A program made the position numbers and the translations under genes. Positions 43,431 to 55,300 of a DNA stretch of 64,000 nucleotides are shown here, piece by piece. The stretch lies in assembly GCA_049999725.1 (NCBI GenBank), contig JBNGIS010000002.1, positions 59,623-123,622 of the forward strand, in the 5' to 3' direction. Under the pieces are notes generated by a model. That model saw nothing but the letters and a program-made list of their open reading frames with translations. It searched no databases and was not told the DNA's origin. Position 1 is the stretch's first letter, and every line of letters begins with the position of its first letter. The stretch is from Haplomitrium mnioides (Eukaryota; Marchantiophyta; Haplomitriopsida; Calobryales).

Positions 43431-46250
43431 CCTATCTTCTGACCTAACAACGTTCTTAGGTAGGTATATTGATCCATCACTTCTACATGACTATGTATGA
43501 ACTTGAAAGCGTGCATCGTGATGTGGTTGACCATTTTTAATTTTCTTCATATTGGTAGTTATACTTGATTGGCTGTATAATCGATCTCAAGTGTCTCTAG
43601 GTAATGATGGAGTCCAACTCTTGTTGTTGATATGAGAACAATAGCATCGTCATAAAAGAGAACACCAATGGTCTTGGCTAGAAAATTGGGAGAGAGGGCT
43701 TCTATATTGACCAATACTATCTCTAGTTTGTCGGTGAATAGACCAATTAGTATGGGAGAAAGTAGGCAGATGTGCTTGACATTGAAATTGCAATAGATAA
43801 GCTCCAACATGCCTTGATGGGTGTTGACACAGACCAAACCTTCTCTATATAAGATCTAGATTGTTGTGATTTAATTGGTTAGTAGATGTAGCTCATGTAA
43901 TCTTGACTAGAGTCTAATGTGAGGTACTAAGCCCAAAGCTTTTTGGAAATCTACAAAACATCAATATAAACCTCTTATACATTGATCTCATTCAATTTTC
44001 ATGTGGATGGTAACTAGATGGTCATTCGCTAATTGACGCTCTCAAAATTGTGCTTGTTCTTAAGCTTATACTTGTTGTGTTTCACTCCAATATGTGATCT
44101 TGAAGTTGAGTTTGGTGCAAAAGAGATTATGAAGCAAAATATTAAGCATGATGGTTTGATAGTTAGAGTGTTGGTCTTGTCTCCAATTTTGTAGATTGGA
44201 ATGATAGTATAGAACTTTTATTATGTAGGGAATCCAATTTATATCACATGATTAAACATATTGGTGATGGGTCGGGAGAGGGGTTTAGATCTTTGTCTGA
44301 GCATTTGGGCTTGAAGCTCTAGAGAGTCAAAGGCTTTGTTGTATAGCTTCTTTATTATAGCTTGTACCTCTCCGGCGGTGAAAACGTCTATGGTGGGTTT
44401 GTTGTTGATCCAAGAGATTGGTGTAACTAATGGTAAGTGGTAAAGCTTGTCTCTATACTTCTTCCACTCTTGGAGGTCATGAAGCTGGAGTTGGTATTGT
44501 TGGCCTTTGAGAAATGAGAAGAAATTAGTTGGTTCACTTTTCATCTCCATTATGAGTTGGGGAGCTTTTAAGCATTTGGGATTAGAGATATATAAAGTTA
44601 AGAGCCTTGTTGTATAGCTCTTTCATCATAGCCAATATCTCTCTAGTGTTGAAGACATCTTTGGTAGGTTTGGTATTGGTCTAGGAAACTAGTGTAGTTG
44701 ATGTAGAGTGGTAGAGCTTGTCTCCACACTTCTTCTAGTCTTGGAGGCCATGTTGTTGGAGTTGGTCCTGCTGGCTCTTGAGACAAGCCAGATTCTTTGG
44801 CTGGTATTTCTTTGTATTAGGAAGTATTTGTACCATCCATGTATGTCATAATTCTCTTCTTCATTTCCAACATGCATGGACTGCTTCTTGGATTTCCGTA
44901 GTTGGTGCAATTTGTTGTATCCTTTTCTATGCATGGGATCGTGTTCTCTTACAATGTGGTTGAGCCAGGTTTAAAGCAAAAAAGGAGTCCAAGCTTAGGC
45001 AAAAGTAGTAGGGAACATTAGTTTAGCTAATATGAGAATAATGTCTATAAGTAAGGTTGAGTCTAGTACTAGATAATGGCCAGGTTTTTGTGCAATTATT
45101 TTGTGCATTATTTGGAGAGTTTCTCCATTGGTTGGTAGAAAATAGATGAGGTGGTTAGGGTGGTGGATTATAGGAGGGTTGGGAATTATGGCAATAGGGT
45201 TCAAAACAAAGCTTTGTAGTCTATGGTCAAAGTCAGTGGTTAGTTCTCCAATGTAGAATTTCAAGAAGAATTTAGATTTCCAACAAGAGTTGTAAGTAGG
45301 TGTTCCACCTCTAATTTCCCAATACTTGTGATGCTTTGATAGATGAAGCTATCTAAGATTGGCCATTATGGTTTTCGTTTGTAAATACACAAGTCACGTA
45401 TGCTACAAAAATCCAATAGTTTATAGTAATTTGGAGGGTGAAATCATGTGATGTATGATGGAGGTCATCTCAATCTTCTAATATGTCTTATTTGACCTTA
45501 GCATGATGTTCTCTTTATTTGAATATTTGTGCTTGAAGGTTGCATGCAATTCAATTGAAGTCATCTATAATCAGCATGTGTTTGTTAGTCACTATATTAA
45601 TGAGCTCTCCAATCTTCTCAAATAGCGCTTTAGAATCTTCACTTATAGTGTAGACGGTTTTTTGTGCTATGAAAATAGCATATGCTAACATAGAGATCAT
45701 AGTCCAAACTAGCTGATTGGTGCATTTTGAACCACAAACAATAGTGAAAGTTGTCTTTTTCTAGTACAGGCACGCATTATCATGTTGTGGGTTAGATACT
45801 CCTTGAAAATAGAGAATTTGACAAGATCTAATAAAACTCTTCCCATCAAGCTAAACTACGCTTTGATTGAACCCATATCAAGGAAGTTACAACACTTCTT
45901 AATTAGTGACTATCAATGTTTTGGATTATTTTGAGCAACTAAGATAAGCTGAATGGAGAAGCTCTATCCATCTAGCTCAAAAGGTGGGAGATAAGAATGG
46001 ATTTTCAATGTATAGAAGTGTGCCACCAAAAAAAAAAGATTCTCAATATTGAGACGTTAAATATGGAGTGCAATGTGAGTGATGTGTGCACGGTGAGTTG
46101 CTATTGTGGTCATTGTATTGACTTTATTTTGAGAAGTTCTAGTAAGAAGGGGAGATACTAATTGAAAGAGATGATTATGGATGGTGGTTATGTTGGTCCT
46201 TCTCAAAACCCTTCACCATTTTATCGGCGGTTTCTCTCCCGAGAAATCTC
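43430..46250 (-). mobile_element. Degenerate L1-type LINE
   Basis: The endonuclease lies at the right and the RT at the left, so it is on the - strand. The endonuclease shows TNKHMLIIDDFN (GDFN-type motif) near 45570. RT shows PLVTPISWINNKPTIDVFTA (44380-44440), SPILIGLFTDKLEIVLVNIE and the catalytic FYDDAIVLIS near 43640. The region 44240-44510 is duplicated at 44570-44785. No poly-A tail or target duplication could be identified. Confidence 0.82.
43560..44560 (-). pseudogene. LINE reverse transcriptase remnant
   Basis: The frame 44239-44550 holds SFLKGQQYQLQLHDLQEWKK, ISWINNKPTIDVFTAGEVQA and IIKKLYNKAFDSLELQAQML, the thumb-side N-terminal RT block. The frame 43559-43837 holds FTDKLEIVLVNIEALSP and FYDDAIVLISTTRVGLHHYL, the palm with its aspartate pair. 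The part between has been lost or scrambled. Confidence 0.8.
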
Positions 46251-46259
46251 AAAGATTCA

Positions 46260-47470
46260 TCGTTGCCAATATATTGTCATGAAGTTTTGTGTATCTTTTT
46301 AGGAGCAAGTGGAACAATGTTGAGTCCTTGTCATTTTATTGATAGTGACTTACAGTGAAACTTGAACCTTAGTTATCTAATATTTGGTTTTATTCTCCAT
46401 AATTTTATTTGCAAAAAACTGTTGTGTTTGGTTCATAGTTCATTCTAGTAGCCCAAGATACCTATTTGAGATTGATATGTGTTGATAGAGTTAGATTAAA
46501 CATGTTATTTTTCTTCTTCAAGTAGTTAAGTTAACGAAAATAGAGATTATGGTTAGAGAAGAAAAAGGAGAAAGGAGGGATTTTTAGGGAATAAATTCAA
46601 AGAGGAAAAGAAAGAAACACAAAGAAATAGGGCTTTTGGATTTTAATGAGGAAACTTCCATCTATTTCTTCAAGTTGGTACTCATCAAACTACATTGGAA
46701 GGAGAGATACGATCACAACTCAAAGTGGAGAAAGTTTCTTTTGCTGAAAATTGGTGGCATTGTAGAAAACAATTACTTGTGAGATTTTAGCTACATTAAA
46801 GTATGGAGGGAAAGAAAAATGAGTTTTTGTATTGCTCAAAGTAAAAAATGTTGCGAATTGATAGCGATTAGAGACTCCTCATCATAGATAAAGACTTATT
46901 TTCTTTGACACTCTGAAGTTTCAAAAGGTGAAAGTTGTATTCAAGAGACAAAGAAGGTGATAAAAAGTCAAATTTTTTGGAGTTGAATGACAAGGTCACA
47001 TTGATTTCAATTTAGCATTCTACTATTTGTATGAGCAGAGGACATTCAACTACAACTCAAAGTCAATTGTTGATCCAAAGCTGAAATTTGTCTAGATCTA
47101 TGAAAACAAACATAAAAGATGTGTGTAAATGTATAGCAACACAAAACCATGAGAAATCCATCTATTGAGCTTTGAATGAATAGAAGGTAAAAAGCTCTCC
47201 ATTGAAGAGGTTGAAACTTGCTACATCATGGAGAAAGATTGTGTTGCTCATCCGAGCTGAAATTTCTCCCAAATAACTATTGTTATTTTGTTTTGAAGCT
47301 CTATAAGTTTCAGTAAAGGTTCATTTCAAACAATTTTTATGCATCAAGCATGGTGGTATTTGCCTACAAGCTACATCAAAATAACATGTGTATTCTTAGA
47401 GAAGAAAGCATATAATACAAAAGTTGGATAATCTCTCATGAAACTTCGAGGTAGCACAAGTGAACATTCG
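46260..47470. other. Unassigned; probably upstream part of E7
   Basis: AT-rich with purine-rich stretches (46560-46640). An LTR or primer site of E7 should lie here, but none is convincing. Confidence 0.4.
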
Positions 47471-47520
47471 TGATAGATGGTTCAACATTTTCTCACTATT
47501 TAGATACGCAAGTTGATCTA
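47471..47520 (+). pseudogene. E7 gag piece before element C
   Basis: The frame reads VIDGSTFSHYLDTQVDL up to 47520 (the last four bases are the TCTA duplication) and continues in the same phase as AIAQMFQAF at 54166. Confidence 0.6.
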
Positions 47521-47694
47521 AATAGATAGTGCTTTGAACTAGGAACATGCTACTCAAAATAGGAACCTTTTTTTCTTCATGGAAAAATTGTGGTTTTCGA
47601 GCTCAAAAACACAAAAAACAAGGTTATTTTTAAGAGCAAAAAGTACATGAGTTTTTGAGGTTCAATTTTGGCTGTTTAACAAGCATGATAGAGC

Positions 47695-47794
47695 NNNNNN
47701 NNNNNNNNNNNNNNNNNNNNNNNNNNNNNNNNNNNNNNNNNNNNNNNNNNNNNNNNNNNNNNNNNNNNNNNNNNNNNNNNNNNNNNNNNNNNNN
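47695..47794. other. Assembly gap of 100 N
   Basis: Both edges carry the same roughly 43 bases (TTTTTGAGGTTCAATTTTGG and on to GATAGAGC), at about 47652-47694 and 47795-47837. This is an unmerged overlap. Confidence 0.92.
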
Positions 47795-48539
47795 TTTTTG
47801 AGGTTCAATTTTGGCTGTTTAACAAGCATGATAGAGCAAGAGTCAATTTCGTCATGCAAAATCAAAAAAAATATTAGTTTTTATGAAAATATTGGAAAAC
47901 TCAAATTTGATGAAAATATAAAAATTATGGCAAGTTTTCACAAAAAAATTGCATCTATTATTGATAACAATTTGAAGCCCAAAAATTGAAATACACATGA
48001 CAAGAAACTATTTTGAAATATGTTTGATTGCAAGAACTCTAGGTGCACAAAGACATGATGCTCTTTGAAACATTTTTTTTTGGAAAAAAATTACAAAAAT
48101 AAAGAAAGAGCCCAAACGGACTAGAAGTCACATGAATGAGTTTGCAATCGTAGATACAAAGACCAACAAAACGAAACATTGCATGGATATAGGAGCTCTA
48201 TTTCAAAGTTCAAGCAAGAAAGAAGCTTTCATTTGTAGTTGAAAATACATGTACGCAAAAGTTAAAGTTGGCTTAAAAAAAGGTTTCAGCATTTAAAACA
48301 ATTTCATAATTCAATGAAACATATACACAAATTAATAATAGTTCAAAATCAAAAAGGCAGTAGCTAAGGAGATTGAATTAAAAGTGTAAACAAAAAACAT
48401 CTCCAAGTTTAAGATTTGATTCAACCAACCAAAGGTTTTAAGCTCTACAAAAGAGTCTATGGCTTGTGTAAAAACAAAGTTGTAGCGAGTAGTCTTTGTA
48501 TGTAAAAGCTTGAGAATTGTATATGAGAAGTAGAACTTG

Positions 48540-48770
48540 TGGAAGGCTTGGACTTCCACCCCAAAGTCTATACGCGCATAGGAATCAAAGCTCAACATCT
48601 GAACACTCCACCTCAAAGTCTCTACGCGCATAGGAATCCAAACTCACTATCTGAACACTCCACAACAAAAACTGACAAGAATCTAGGTTTTAAGATTCCA
48701 AAGAAGAGTTTTTGTAAGACGACATTTTGACTTGCGAACCAAAGTCTGTACGTACATAGGGTTCAAACTT
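48540..48770. repeat. Subterminal palindrome units of element C
   Basis: AAGTCTATACGCGCATAGGA, AAGTCTCTACGCGCATAGGA and AAGTCTGTACGTACATAGGG are three spaced copies. The last contains the self-complementary GTACGTAC. Equivalent positions in D (58505-58665) have AAAGTCTATGTGTGCATAGG. Confidence 0.75.
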
Positions 48771-49051
48771 CTACAACCGAGGACGTGGACAATAAACATT
48801 CTATTTTTTGCAACAAACTCTACGTACGAAAAAGATTTTGTTTTCTAATTTGGAATCTAAAAGTAAAATGAGTACAAAGCTCTATATTTGAGTTTCTGTA
48901 GGTTGAAAAGACCCTCGAAGAAAGAGCATGATTGAATATTAAAACACCAACAACATGCACATCCACCAAACAATCTTTATCAATATTTTTTGGTGGCAAA
49001 TGCAAGTGTGGAATAGCAGTTTTCTTCTCATCCATTCCATCAATGTCAATT

Positions 49052-49451
49052 NNNNNNNNNNNNNNNNNNNNNNNNNNNNNNNNNNNNNNNNNNNNNNNNN
49101 NNNNNNNNNNNNNNNNNNNNNNNNNNNNNNNNNNNNNNNNNNNNNNNNNNNNNNNNNNNNNNNNNNNNNNNNNNNNNNNNNNNNNNNNNNNNNNNNNNNN
49201 NNNNNNNNNNNNNNNNNNNNNNNNNNNNNNNNNNNNNNNNNNNNNNNNNNNNNNNNNNNNNNNNNNNNNNNNNNNNNNNNNNNNNNNNNNNNNNNNNNNN
49301 NNNNNNNNNNNNNNNNNNNNNNNNNNNNNNNNNNNNNNNNNNNNNNNNNNNNNNNNNNNNNNNNNNNNNNNNNNNNNNNNNNNNNNNNNNNNNNNNNNNN
49401 NNNNNNNNNNNNNNNNNNNNNNNNNNNNNNNNNNNNNNNNNNNNNNNNNNN
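49052..49451. other. Assembly gap of 400 N in element C
   Basis: The edges do not repeat each other. The gap lies just before the first recognisable exon and may hide the start of the gene. Confidence 0.9.
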
Positions 49452-49780
49452 CTCAACCAAAGCCTTACATGTATTCAGATGTTATCAAGGCTCTCAAGCC
49501 CAAAAAATTACACTGAGATTGGCTTGTAAATTGTTGATCCCTAAGAAATCCAGATCAACACCTTTACCTTTTTGTTGGAGAAGGTAAGAAATTTAACTTA
49601 GGCCTTGTTGTTCAAATCACAATGATAAGAGAGAGCCATCGAGCCTACATCAAGCTGCTTGTGCGGTCCCAAGATGCTATTACCATGTACAAGGTATCTC
49701 ACAAACGATTTGCATTTCACGAGATGAAGGAGAGGGACATTTTTGCCAAGTATCTTCAAACGACAAAGGAAGACGGCAAG

Positions 49781-50234
49781 GTAAGATTTGGAAACCCTTT
49801 CTCTTTGGTTTTCTTTCTTGACTTACTCAGATCCCTATGCGTGCAAGGACCTGGGAGTTCATGCGCGCATGGACTTGAGAGTTCATGCGAATCTAGACCT
49901 TGGAGTCCATTCGCGCATGGATATGGGAGTCCAAGCTTGCTTGGACTTGGGAGTTCAATTGCTTGGATTTGCAAGTCCATGGTTGCCTAGACCTTGGAGT
50001 CCCTACACACTTGGACTTGTGAGTCTTTTCGCGCTTTGACTCACATTTTCAGGTACCTTCGCACTTGGACTCCCATGTCCATGTGCGTATGGACTCTCAA
50101 GTCCATGCGCGCATGAAATTTTGAGTAAGTTTTTCTCAAACTGAATGTTAAATACAATTCTACTCTTTGTAAACATCTCATCCAAGAGACTTTTTGTTTA
50201 ACATGTTTGATAATTTTTTAGTTTTGTTTTCCAG
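49781..50234 (+). repeat. Intron 1 of the C gene, filled by a repeat array
   Basis: It begins GTAAGATTTGG and ends TTTTGTTTTCCAG; the reading frame is preserved across it. About 49830-50120 is an array with phrases such as GTCCATGCGCGCATG, CATGGACTTGAGAGTTCATG and TTCGCGCATGGA, a diverged form of the palindromic unit. Confidence 0.75.
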
Positions 50235-51696
50235 TTCACACAATATTTGGGAGACTTTGTGGATGGCTACCTTGACGCAAAGCGCGTGGAGCAAGATTTG
50301 ATTAAGATGACCATCAGCATCAAATTGCTCAAGCCCAAGCAAGGCATCCACATTCAACAGTTTGTGCCGCATCCTACCGTGGCCACCATGTCAATTGCAA
50401 CAACTCCAAGAACATTTGTTGCAAAAAAGAGAAAAGTGATAGAGCTAGTGGAGGCTCTAAAAAAGAAGAAACATGTTGTCACAAAGAGAAGTACTTTGCC
50501 AGCTCCAATTATTGAGGAGGAGCCAGCCCCATCTCAATCTCCAAGAAAGTCCTCTTCTGTTGCCCCCTCATCTTCAACATCAAGTAGCTCAAGGGAGGAA
50601 TCTAAGCCGGAGCCAATTCAAGCTCCAACATCAAGAGCAAAAAGGCAGTCGCAAAAGGGGTTGCAAACATTCCAAGAACGTGAGCAGGTTGACCCTCAAA
50701 TAGTGTTTAAGCAAAATAAAAATAAGATCAAGAAGTCTGCAATCAAGCGATGTAGAGTTCGAGAGGAAACAACTACTATTAGGCTCGAAATTTTAAATCT
50801 TCGAAAACTTGGAATGGATAATTGGGAGCCATTCGAGAGTACGAGGTTGAATGAAGACTTCATTGAGCTTCTAGCATAGAGAATGGTCACAAACAAATAA
50901 GCACATAGTTTTTTTATTGTTGTTGTTGACCTCAAGTGCGGGCTAAAAGATAAGTCAGAGTTCGATATAAGGAATCGTCACAAGTATCGGTATGAGATTG
51001 CGAGAGGCAATTACAGTGCTGCTATAGAGCAGCTTTTGATCACCAAATATGGAGCAAAGAATCCAACACTATCGCTCTGCAATTGCTATGTTTATGTGGG
51101 CCTACACCCATATTTTTGCAACTGATGACAACTACGACCAGAGATACAAGATGGAAATGACCTCCATTCAAAAGGTTGAATGTTGGCATCAAAGGTTTGT
51201 GGAGAGTAGGATGGTGTCATCCCAAAAATTGAAAAGAGATCTAGTATTCGAGACCTTGGAGATCAAGCCCAAATCAACTCTTGAGAAGACAGTCACTTCT
51301 CAAGACAATTGGTTCCTGCTGGCGTTTCGAAGTGGAGAGCTATGGGAATTACAACATACCATTTTTTCTATATGGGAGAAGAATACAGTAAAAGGCCAGA
51401 AGCTGAAGGCCAAGGGATCATTGAGAATGGAAGACATCAAGGGAATACCTTAGAGGTCCTTTCAGGGTCTTCTTAACAAAGTAAAACTATCAGTTTTCAA
51501 ATAGGTGGAAGCCAGAGAGATTTCAATGGATGAAATGCCTCGCAAGGCAAAGAGACATAAAGTTTTGGCAATGATGGTGAAATCTTTCTACTCCAAAGTT
51601 TACTTCAACAACTCGGAAGAAGCAAGAGAGGAGTACCCACTCCACACTGAGAAGTCAAAGATGGTTGCATATTACTCCTTTTTTAAGAAGCTATTG

Positions 51697-52188
51697 GTAA
51701 GTTTGTTTTTCCACTTAACACTTGTTTGTCTAAACTTTCTTTGAATTTATTGTAGATTGTGTTTATTGAAGGTGAAGTTTATTTTGAGTCTCTAGTTTGC
51801 CACGCAAGGACTATAATGTCCATGCGTCCATGGACTTTGAAGTCTCTGCACGCATTGACTTCAAAGTCCATGTATGCATGGATATTAAAGTCTTTGCGCT
51901 TAAAGACTTGCAATCCTTGAGCATTGGAGTCAATGTCCATGAGCGTTTGGACTTCAAAGTCCTCGCGCGCATGGACTCCAAGTCCCTAGACGTAGTGACT
52001 GCAATGTCCATGCGTGCAAGGACTTTGAAGTCCATGCGCTCTTTTACTTCAATATCCGTGCGAGCATGAACTATAAAGTCAATCTTAGTTTTACCACCAA
52101 GGTCTTTGCTCAAATTGTCTCTCTGTCTAAACTGTAAATATTTTTTGTTTTCTCTTCTAATTTTTTTTCGTTTTTGTTGTGTGCACAG
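51697..52188 (+). repeat. Intron 2 of the C gene, filled by a repeat array
   Basis: The donor is TTG/GTAAGTTTG, the acceptor TTGTGTGCACAG. 51800-52080 consists of units like GTCCATGCGTGCAAGGACTT and CGCGCATGGACTCC. Joining the exons leaves the frame one base off, so either the splice point or a nearby base has changed. Confidence 0.65.
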
Positions 52189-53679
52189 GGATAAAAAGTT
52201 TAAACGACAGCTTGCCAAAACATTGACGGTAGTTGCAAAAGGGAGAAAAAGATTAGGCATCGAAGAAGCCCTAGATGATCAAGACCAACCTCCAACACTT
52301 GTTCCCTACACTCTTGCTTTTCTGCTTCATTGCCATAAAGCTAGAGAGTGGAAATCAAGGCAACTAAACAATGTTGCTACCCTTCCAGCTGATGGAGTTT
52401 AGAGAGACAAAGACGACGACTTACTGTCCTTCGTCGATGGACTCAATGTGGCATATTAACAAGTCTACGGAGAGTCCAATGCTCATTAACTGAAAGGAAT
52501 TGTGAAACCTAGATGTCTCAATTTGGCCATTGTAGATATTCCCTACAGTTACAATCTTAAGGAATGTAAGCACGATTATTCTGAACCTTTTTCTAGAGAC
52601 GACAATTTTGATATGGTTTCCTCTTTTACGGCAGTCACGACTTCAGATTTTTGGTCTTTTGTTATAAAACATTCTTCGCAAAAATTTGACATCATCAAGT
52701 ATGCTCTTCTGGAGGTTTTTTGTGCCATCAACCATAGAATCGAATGAGTTCTTTATCGATTTTTTGGTTTTCTAGTTTACCTTTTTTGTTTTCCTGCACT
52801 TTGTTTCAAGTGTTTGATTTGTTTGTTTTTTTTCTACAAGGAAAAAATCAATATTCATCATTCCGGTGGTCCAACAATTGCTCACACTCATGAGTATTAG
52901 ATCGTGGGCTGCTAGACAAAGGAGGGAAAGAGGAGCATGAGGCTGTTCAATTTGTAACCCGCTGATGCAAGTGGTCATCCTCGACAAATTGTGCGTAGTA
53001 TGTTTGGTTGTTCTGCAGTATCGGCAAAACTAAAACATACAAAAGATGATGCTCTGGATCTATGAATGTTTCTCAAAATCCCCAAGCTCTTTACAAATAT
53101 TTTTATTGACCATTTATCAACAGAGCAAGATTGGATCTTAGATCTTTGCTCTGGGTCTGGCATAAGCCTTGTCTATGCTTTCAAGCTCATGCAAAATTGC
53201 ATCGCTATGAAATATAATAGGCATGACGGAATCGTAGATTGTGTATGCCTACTACAAGGAGCTTGTTCCTCCTAGTATTGCAGGTGCTACTGGTGATTTT
53301 GTTGCCATCTCTGAGATTGCAAAGTCTTGGAGGGACTTTGTTGCGGCTACAAATGCTGAAGCTTCTTAGTCAGTTTATTTAGATGAGACAATTCCTTCTT
53401 AAAAGGATAGAGTTATATTGTTAGAGTGATGTAATTTCTGTACATAATAAAGTATTTTCTTTACAAAATTTAATTTGTTGAGTTTTCAATCTTGTTGCAC
53501 TTCCAATCCAATTTAAGTCTATTTATCACGATTCAATTTGCTTTGCAAAATGGTTTTTGAACAAAGCGTGTTGATTTTTATTTAAACTAGCACTAAAGTC
53601 TATGTTAGCATGGAAGTTTACTTTCTTTTTTCATTTTTATGTTTCTTCTTAGACAGTCTTCTACATTCCTTGCTTCCAA

Positions 53680-53840
53680 TCATTCAGTAGTCCATGCTTG
53701 CTTGAATTGTCCAAGCATGCAATGGCTTCAATTTTTCAAGCTCAAGTTAGATGTAGTTCTTCTTGCACGTAGGGATCTTTCCTACAATGCGTGCGTGTAC
53801 TTGGGCTTTAGTTGTCCATGTGCACATAGACTTGAGCAGT
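53680..53840. repeat. Palindrome-type units after the methyltransferase remnant
   Basis: GTCCATGCTTGCTTGAATTG, CCAAGCATGCAATGG and TGCGTGCGTGTACTTGGGCT are diverged units close to the right terminus of C. Confidence 0.55.
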
Positions 53841-54165
53841 CTTTTGACAATTTTGCTTTTAAAATATTTAATAGCAAATATCATATTTTGCTTATACATA
53901 TTTTGTTTGGCAATGCTCATGCATTTGAAAGATGAAATTATGAAGGCAGTTTTGTTAAAATGTTCATAAGAAGATTTGTGTTTAATGTAATGTGCACTCA
54001 AAGTAAGCTATTTTGATATGTAAAATTACACTTTTTTTGCAAACAAATATTACTAGCGTCAAATTCATGATTTTGAACACTAAAATTTTGAAATTGGTTT
54101 TTGCGAATGCCAAATGAAAAAAGAACCCAATAGTGATTTTTGGTTCAAAGTAGCGGTTGTTTCTA

Positions 54166-55300
54166 GCAATAGCTCAAATGTTTCAAGCTTTTGGTTTCCT
54201 TTGCAACAACAAGACATTTCATAGGAGAAAAAAAAAATGGCTACCAAAGCTTTGCAATCTATTGTGGGGATTTTGGACCAGTTTGATAGTCAAAATGTCT
54301 TTTAATATATCAAGCTATATTCTTGAGAGATGTAGCTACATAAGGTACGAGAAAAAGAAAGTATTGAGTCTTTTAAGCTTGTTGTTGTATCTGAGATGCG
54401 ACACCAAGTGAGAAGGATTATTCAAGATCACAAACAAAGTTGAGATAATTTTCTACTACAATTATAGGAGGAATTTTCTTTGGAAGATGCGGATAGAGTC
54501 ACCAAGAAGTCAGTCCTTGAGTGGGTAACCAAAGGCAACAAAGACTTAGTTGCCATAGAAATACTGCAAGAGTTTGTGAGACAATTTCCACAGCTTTCAA
54601 GGGTTGTGAGACTATCTTTGGAAGCTGATATGGTAGAGTTCTTGCTACAGTCATCAATTAGTAGTTTGCAAGCAAAGTTTGTGGTGCTAGTTGAGGATAG
54701 AATTGAAGAAATTAAGCTGACTTCAGACTCGAAGAAGGTACATGAAGCGGTTAGTGTATTGACAAAGAAAGAGCCGCAAAGAGGCAAGATAGAGTATGGA
54801 CTTGAAATTAGGCTGCCACCATGTATTGTGCCATGGGAACAACTAGCCATACCTCCAACTAGTGCATCAACGAATGCAAAAATTTCAAAACCTATGATAA
54901 CTCCACAAAAGGATTTGATAGAGGAACTAGTAAAGAAGATAAAGAACCTAGAAACTAAGGTTGAAGAATCTTGAAAGTGTGACAGAAAATTGATTAACAA
55001 CAAGACCAAGGTTTGTGTAGTGGTGTATTTGGTGTGATAACATTGATCATTCAAGAAAAAGTGTGATAATTTTGTTGTGAAGCTAAGTAGAGGAGTAATA
55101 TGTTGGAAAGAGGGAAAAATTGCTTTCAAAGAGAGTAGTAAGATCCTAATGAGCAATTTTGGTAAAGGAGGAATAAAAAAACGAGTGGAAGATTTAATGT
55201 CTAAGAATGCACCAACAACAATAGAAGCATTATCATATGCGATTGGGGTGGATGCTGGTTTTGGCCTACATAAGCAAACAAGAGCTATATAGAGTAAAGC
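54166..55300 (+). pseudogene. gag: E7 gag remnant with CCHC knuckle
   Basis: AIAQMFQAF continues the piece before C. The open frame 54480-54974 has ADRVTKKSVLEWVTKGNKDL and a proline-poor C-terminus. A knuckle CIWCDNIDHSRK... with CX2CX4HX4C spacing lies at about 55033-55075, split by a one-base frameshift before its last cysteine. Then LSRGVICWKEGKIAFKESSK and SNFGKGGIKKRVEDLMSKNA follow. Confidence 0.68.

Larger units (their letters stand above)
49560..53400 (+). pseudogene. Intron-containing gene with DNA methyltransferase-like C-terminus
   Basis: Exon 1 ends YLQTTKEDGK at a consensus donor (AAG/GTAAG, 49780/49781). Exon 2 (50235-51696) opens FTQYLGDFVDGYLDAKRVEQ, has a lysine- and serine-rich basic middle (KKRKVIELVEALKKKKH, then a serine run) suggesting nuclear location, and breaks at two stops and a frameshift. 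A further exon (from 52189) has LNLAIVDIPYSYNLKE; DIPY (52535-52546) resembles motif IV of N4/N6 amino-methyltransferases. In the same frame, after a probable intron, EQDWILDLCSGSGISLVYAF (motif I at 53141-53161) and NCIAMKYN follow. Motif IV before motif I is the beta-class order (PF01555 type, from memory). About six stops make it a pseudogene. An unrelated Rossmann enzyme is the main alternative. Confidence 0.6.
47521..54161 (+). mobile_element. Element C: carries a methyltransferase-like gene
   Basis: The left end is decayed (AATAGATAGTGCTTTGAACT). The right end reverse-complements to AACAACCGCTACTTTGAACC, the best-preserved terminus in the window. TCTA is duplicated at 47517-47520 and 54162-54165. 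The first 1.2 kb matches A and D (ACATGCTACTC, ACATGAGTTTTTG, the CAAACGGACTAGAAGTCA phrase). The centre differs from A, B and D. It holds a spliced gene with two introns filled by palindrome-bearing repeats. C may therefore be close to an autonomous form, though I see no recognised transposase and 500 N hide part of it. Confidence 0.85.

Noticed and set aside
48932-49587. Long open frames across the 49 kb region
   Set aside because: They run mostly through N bases. The same holds for 37310-37945 and 47662-47865.
49560-53400. Functional DNA methyltransferase
   Set aside because: Several in-frame stops, at least one frameshift and a mismatch of phase at intron 2. It is a remnant only.
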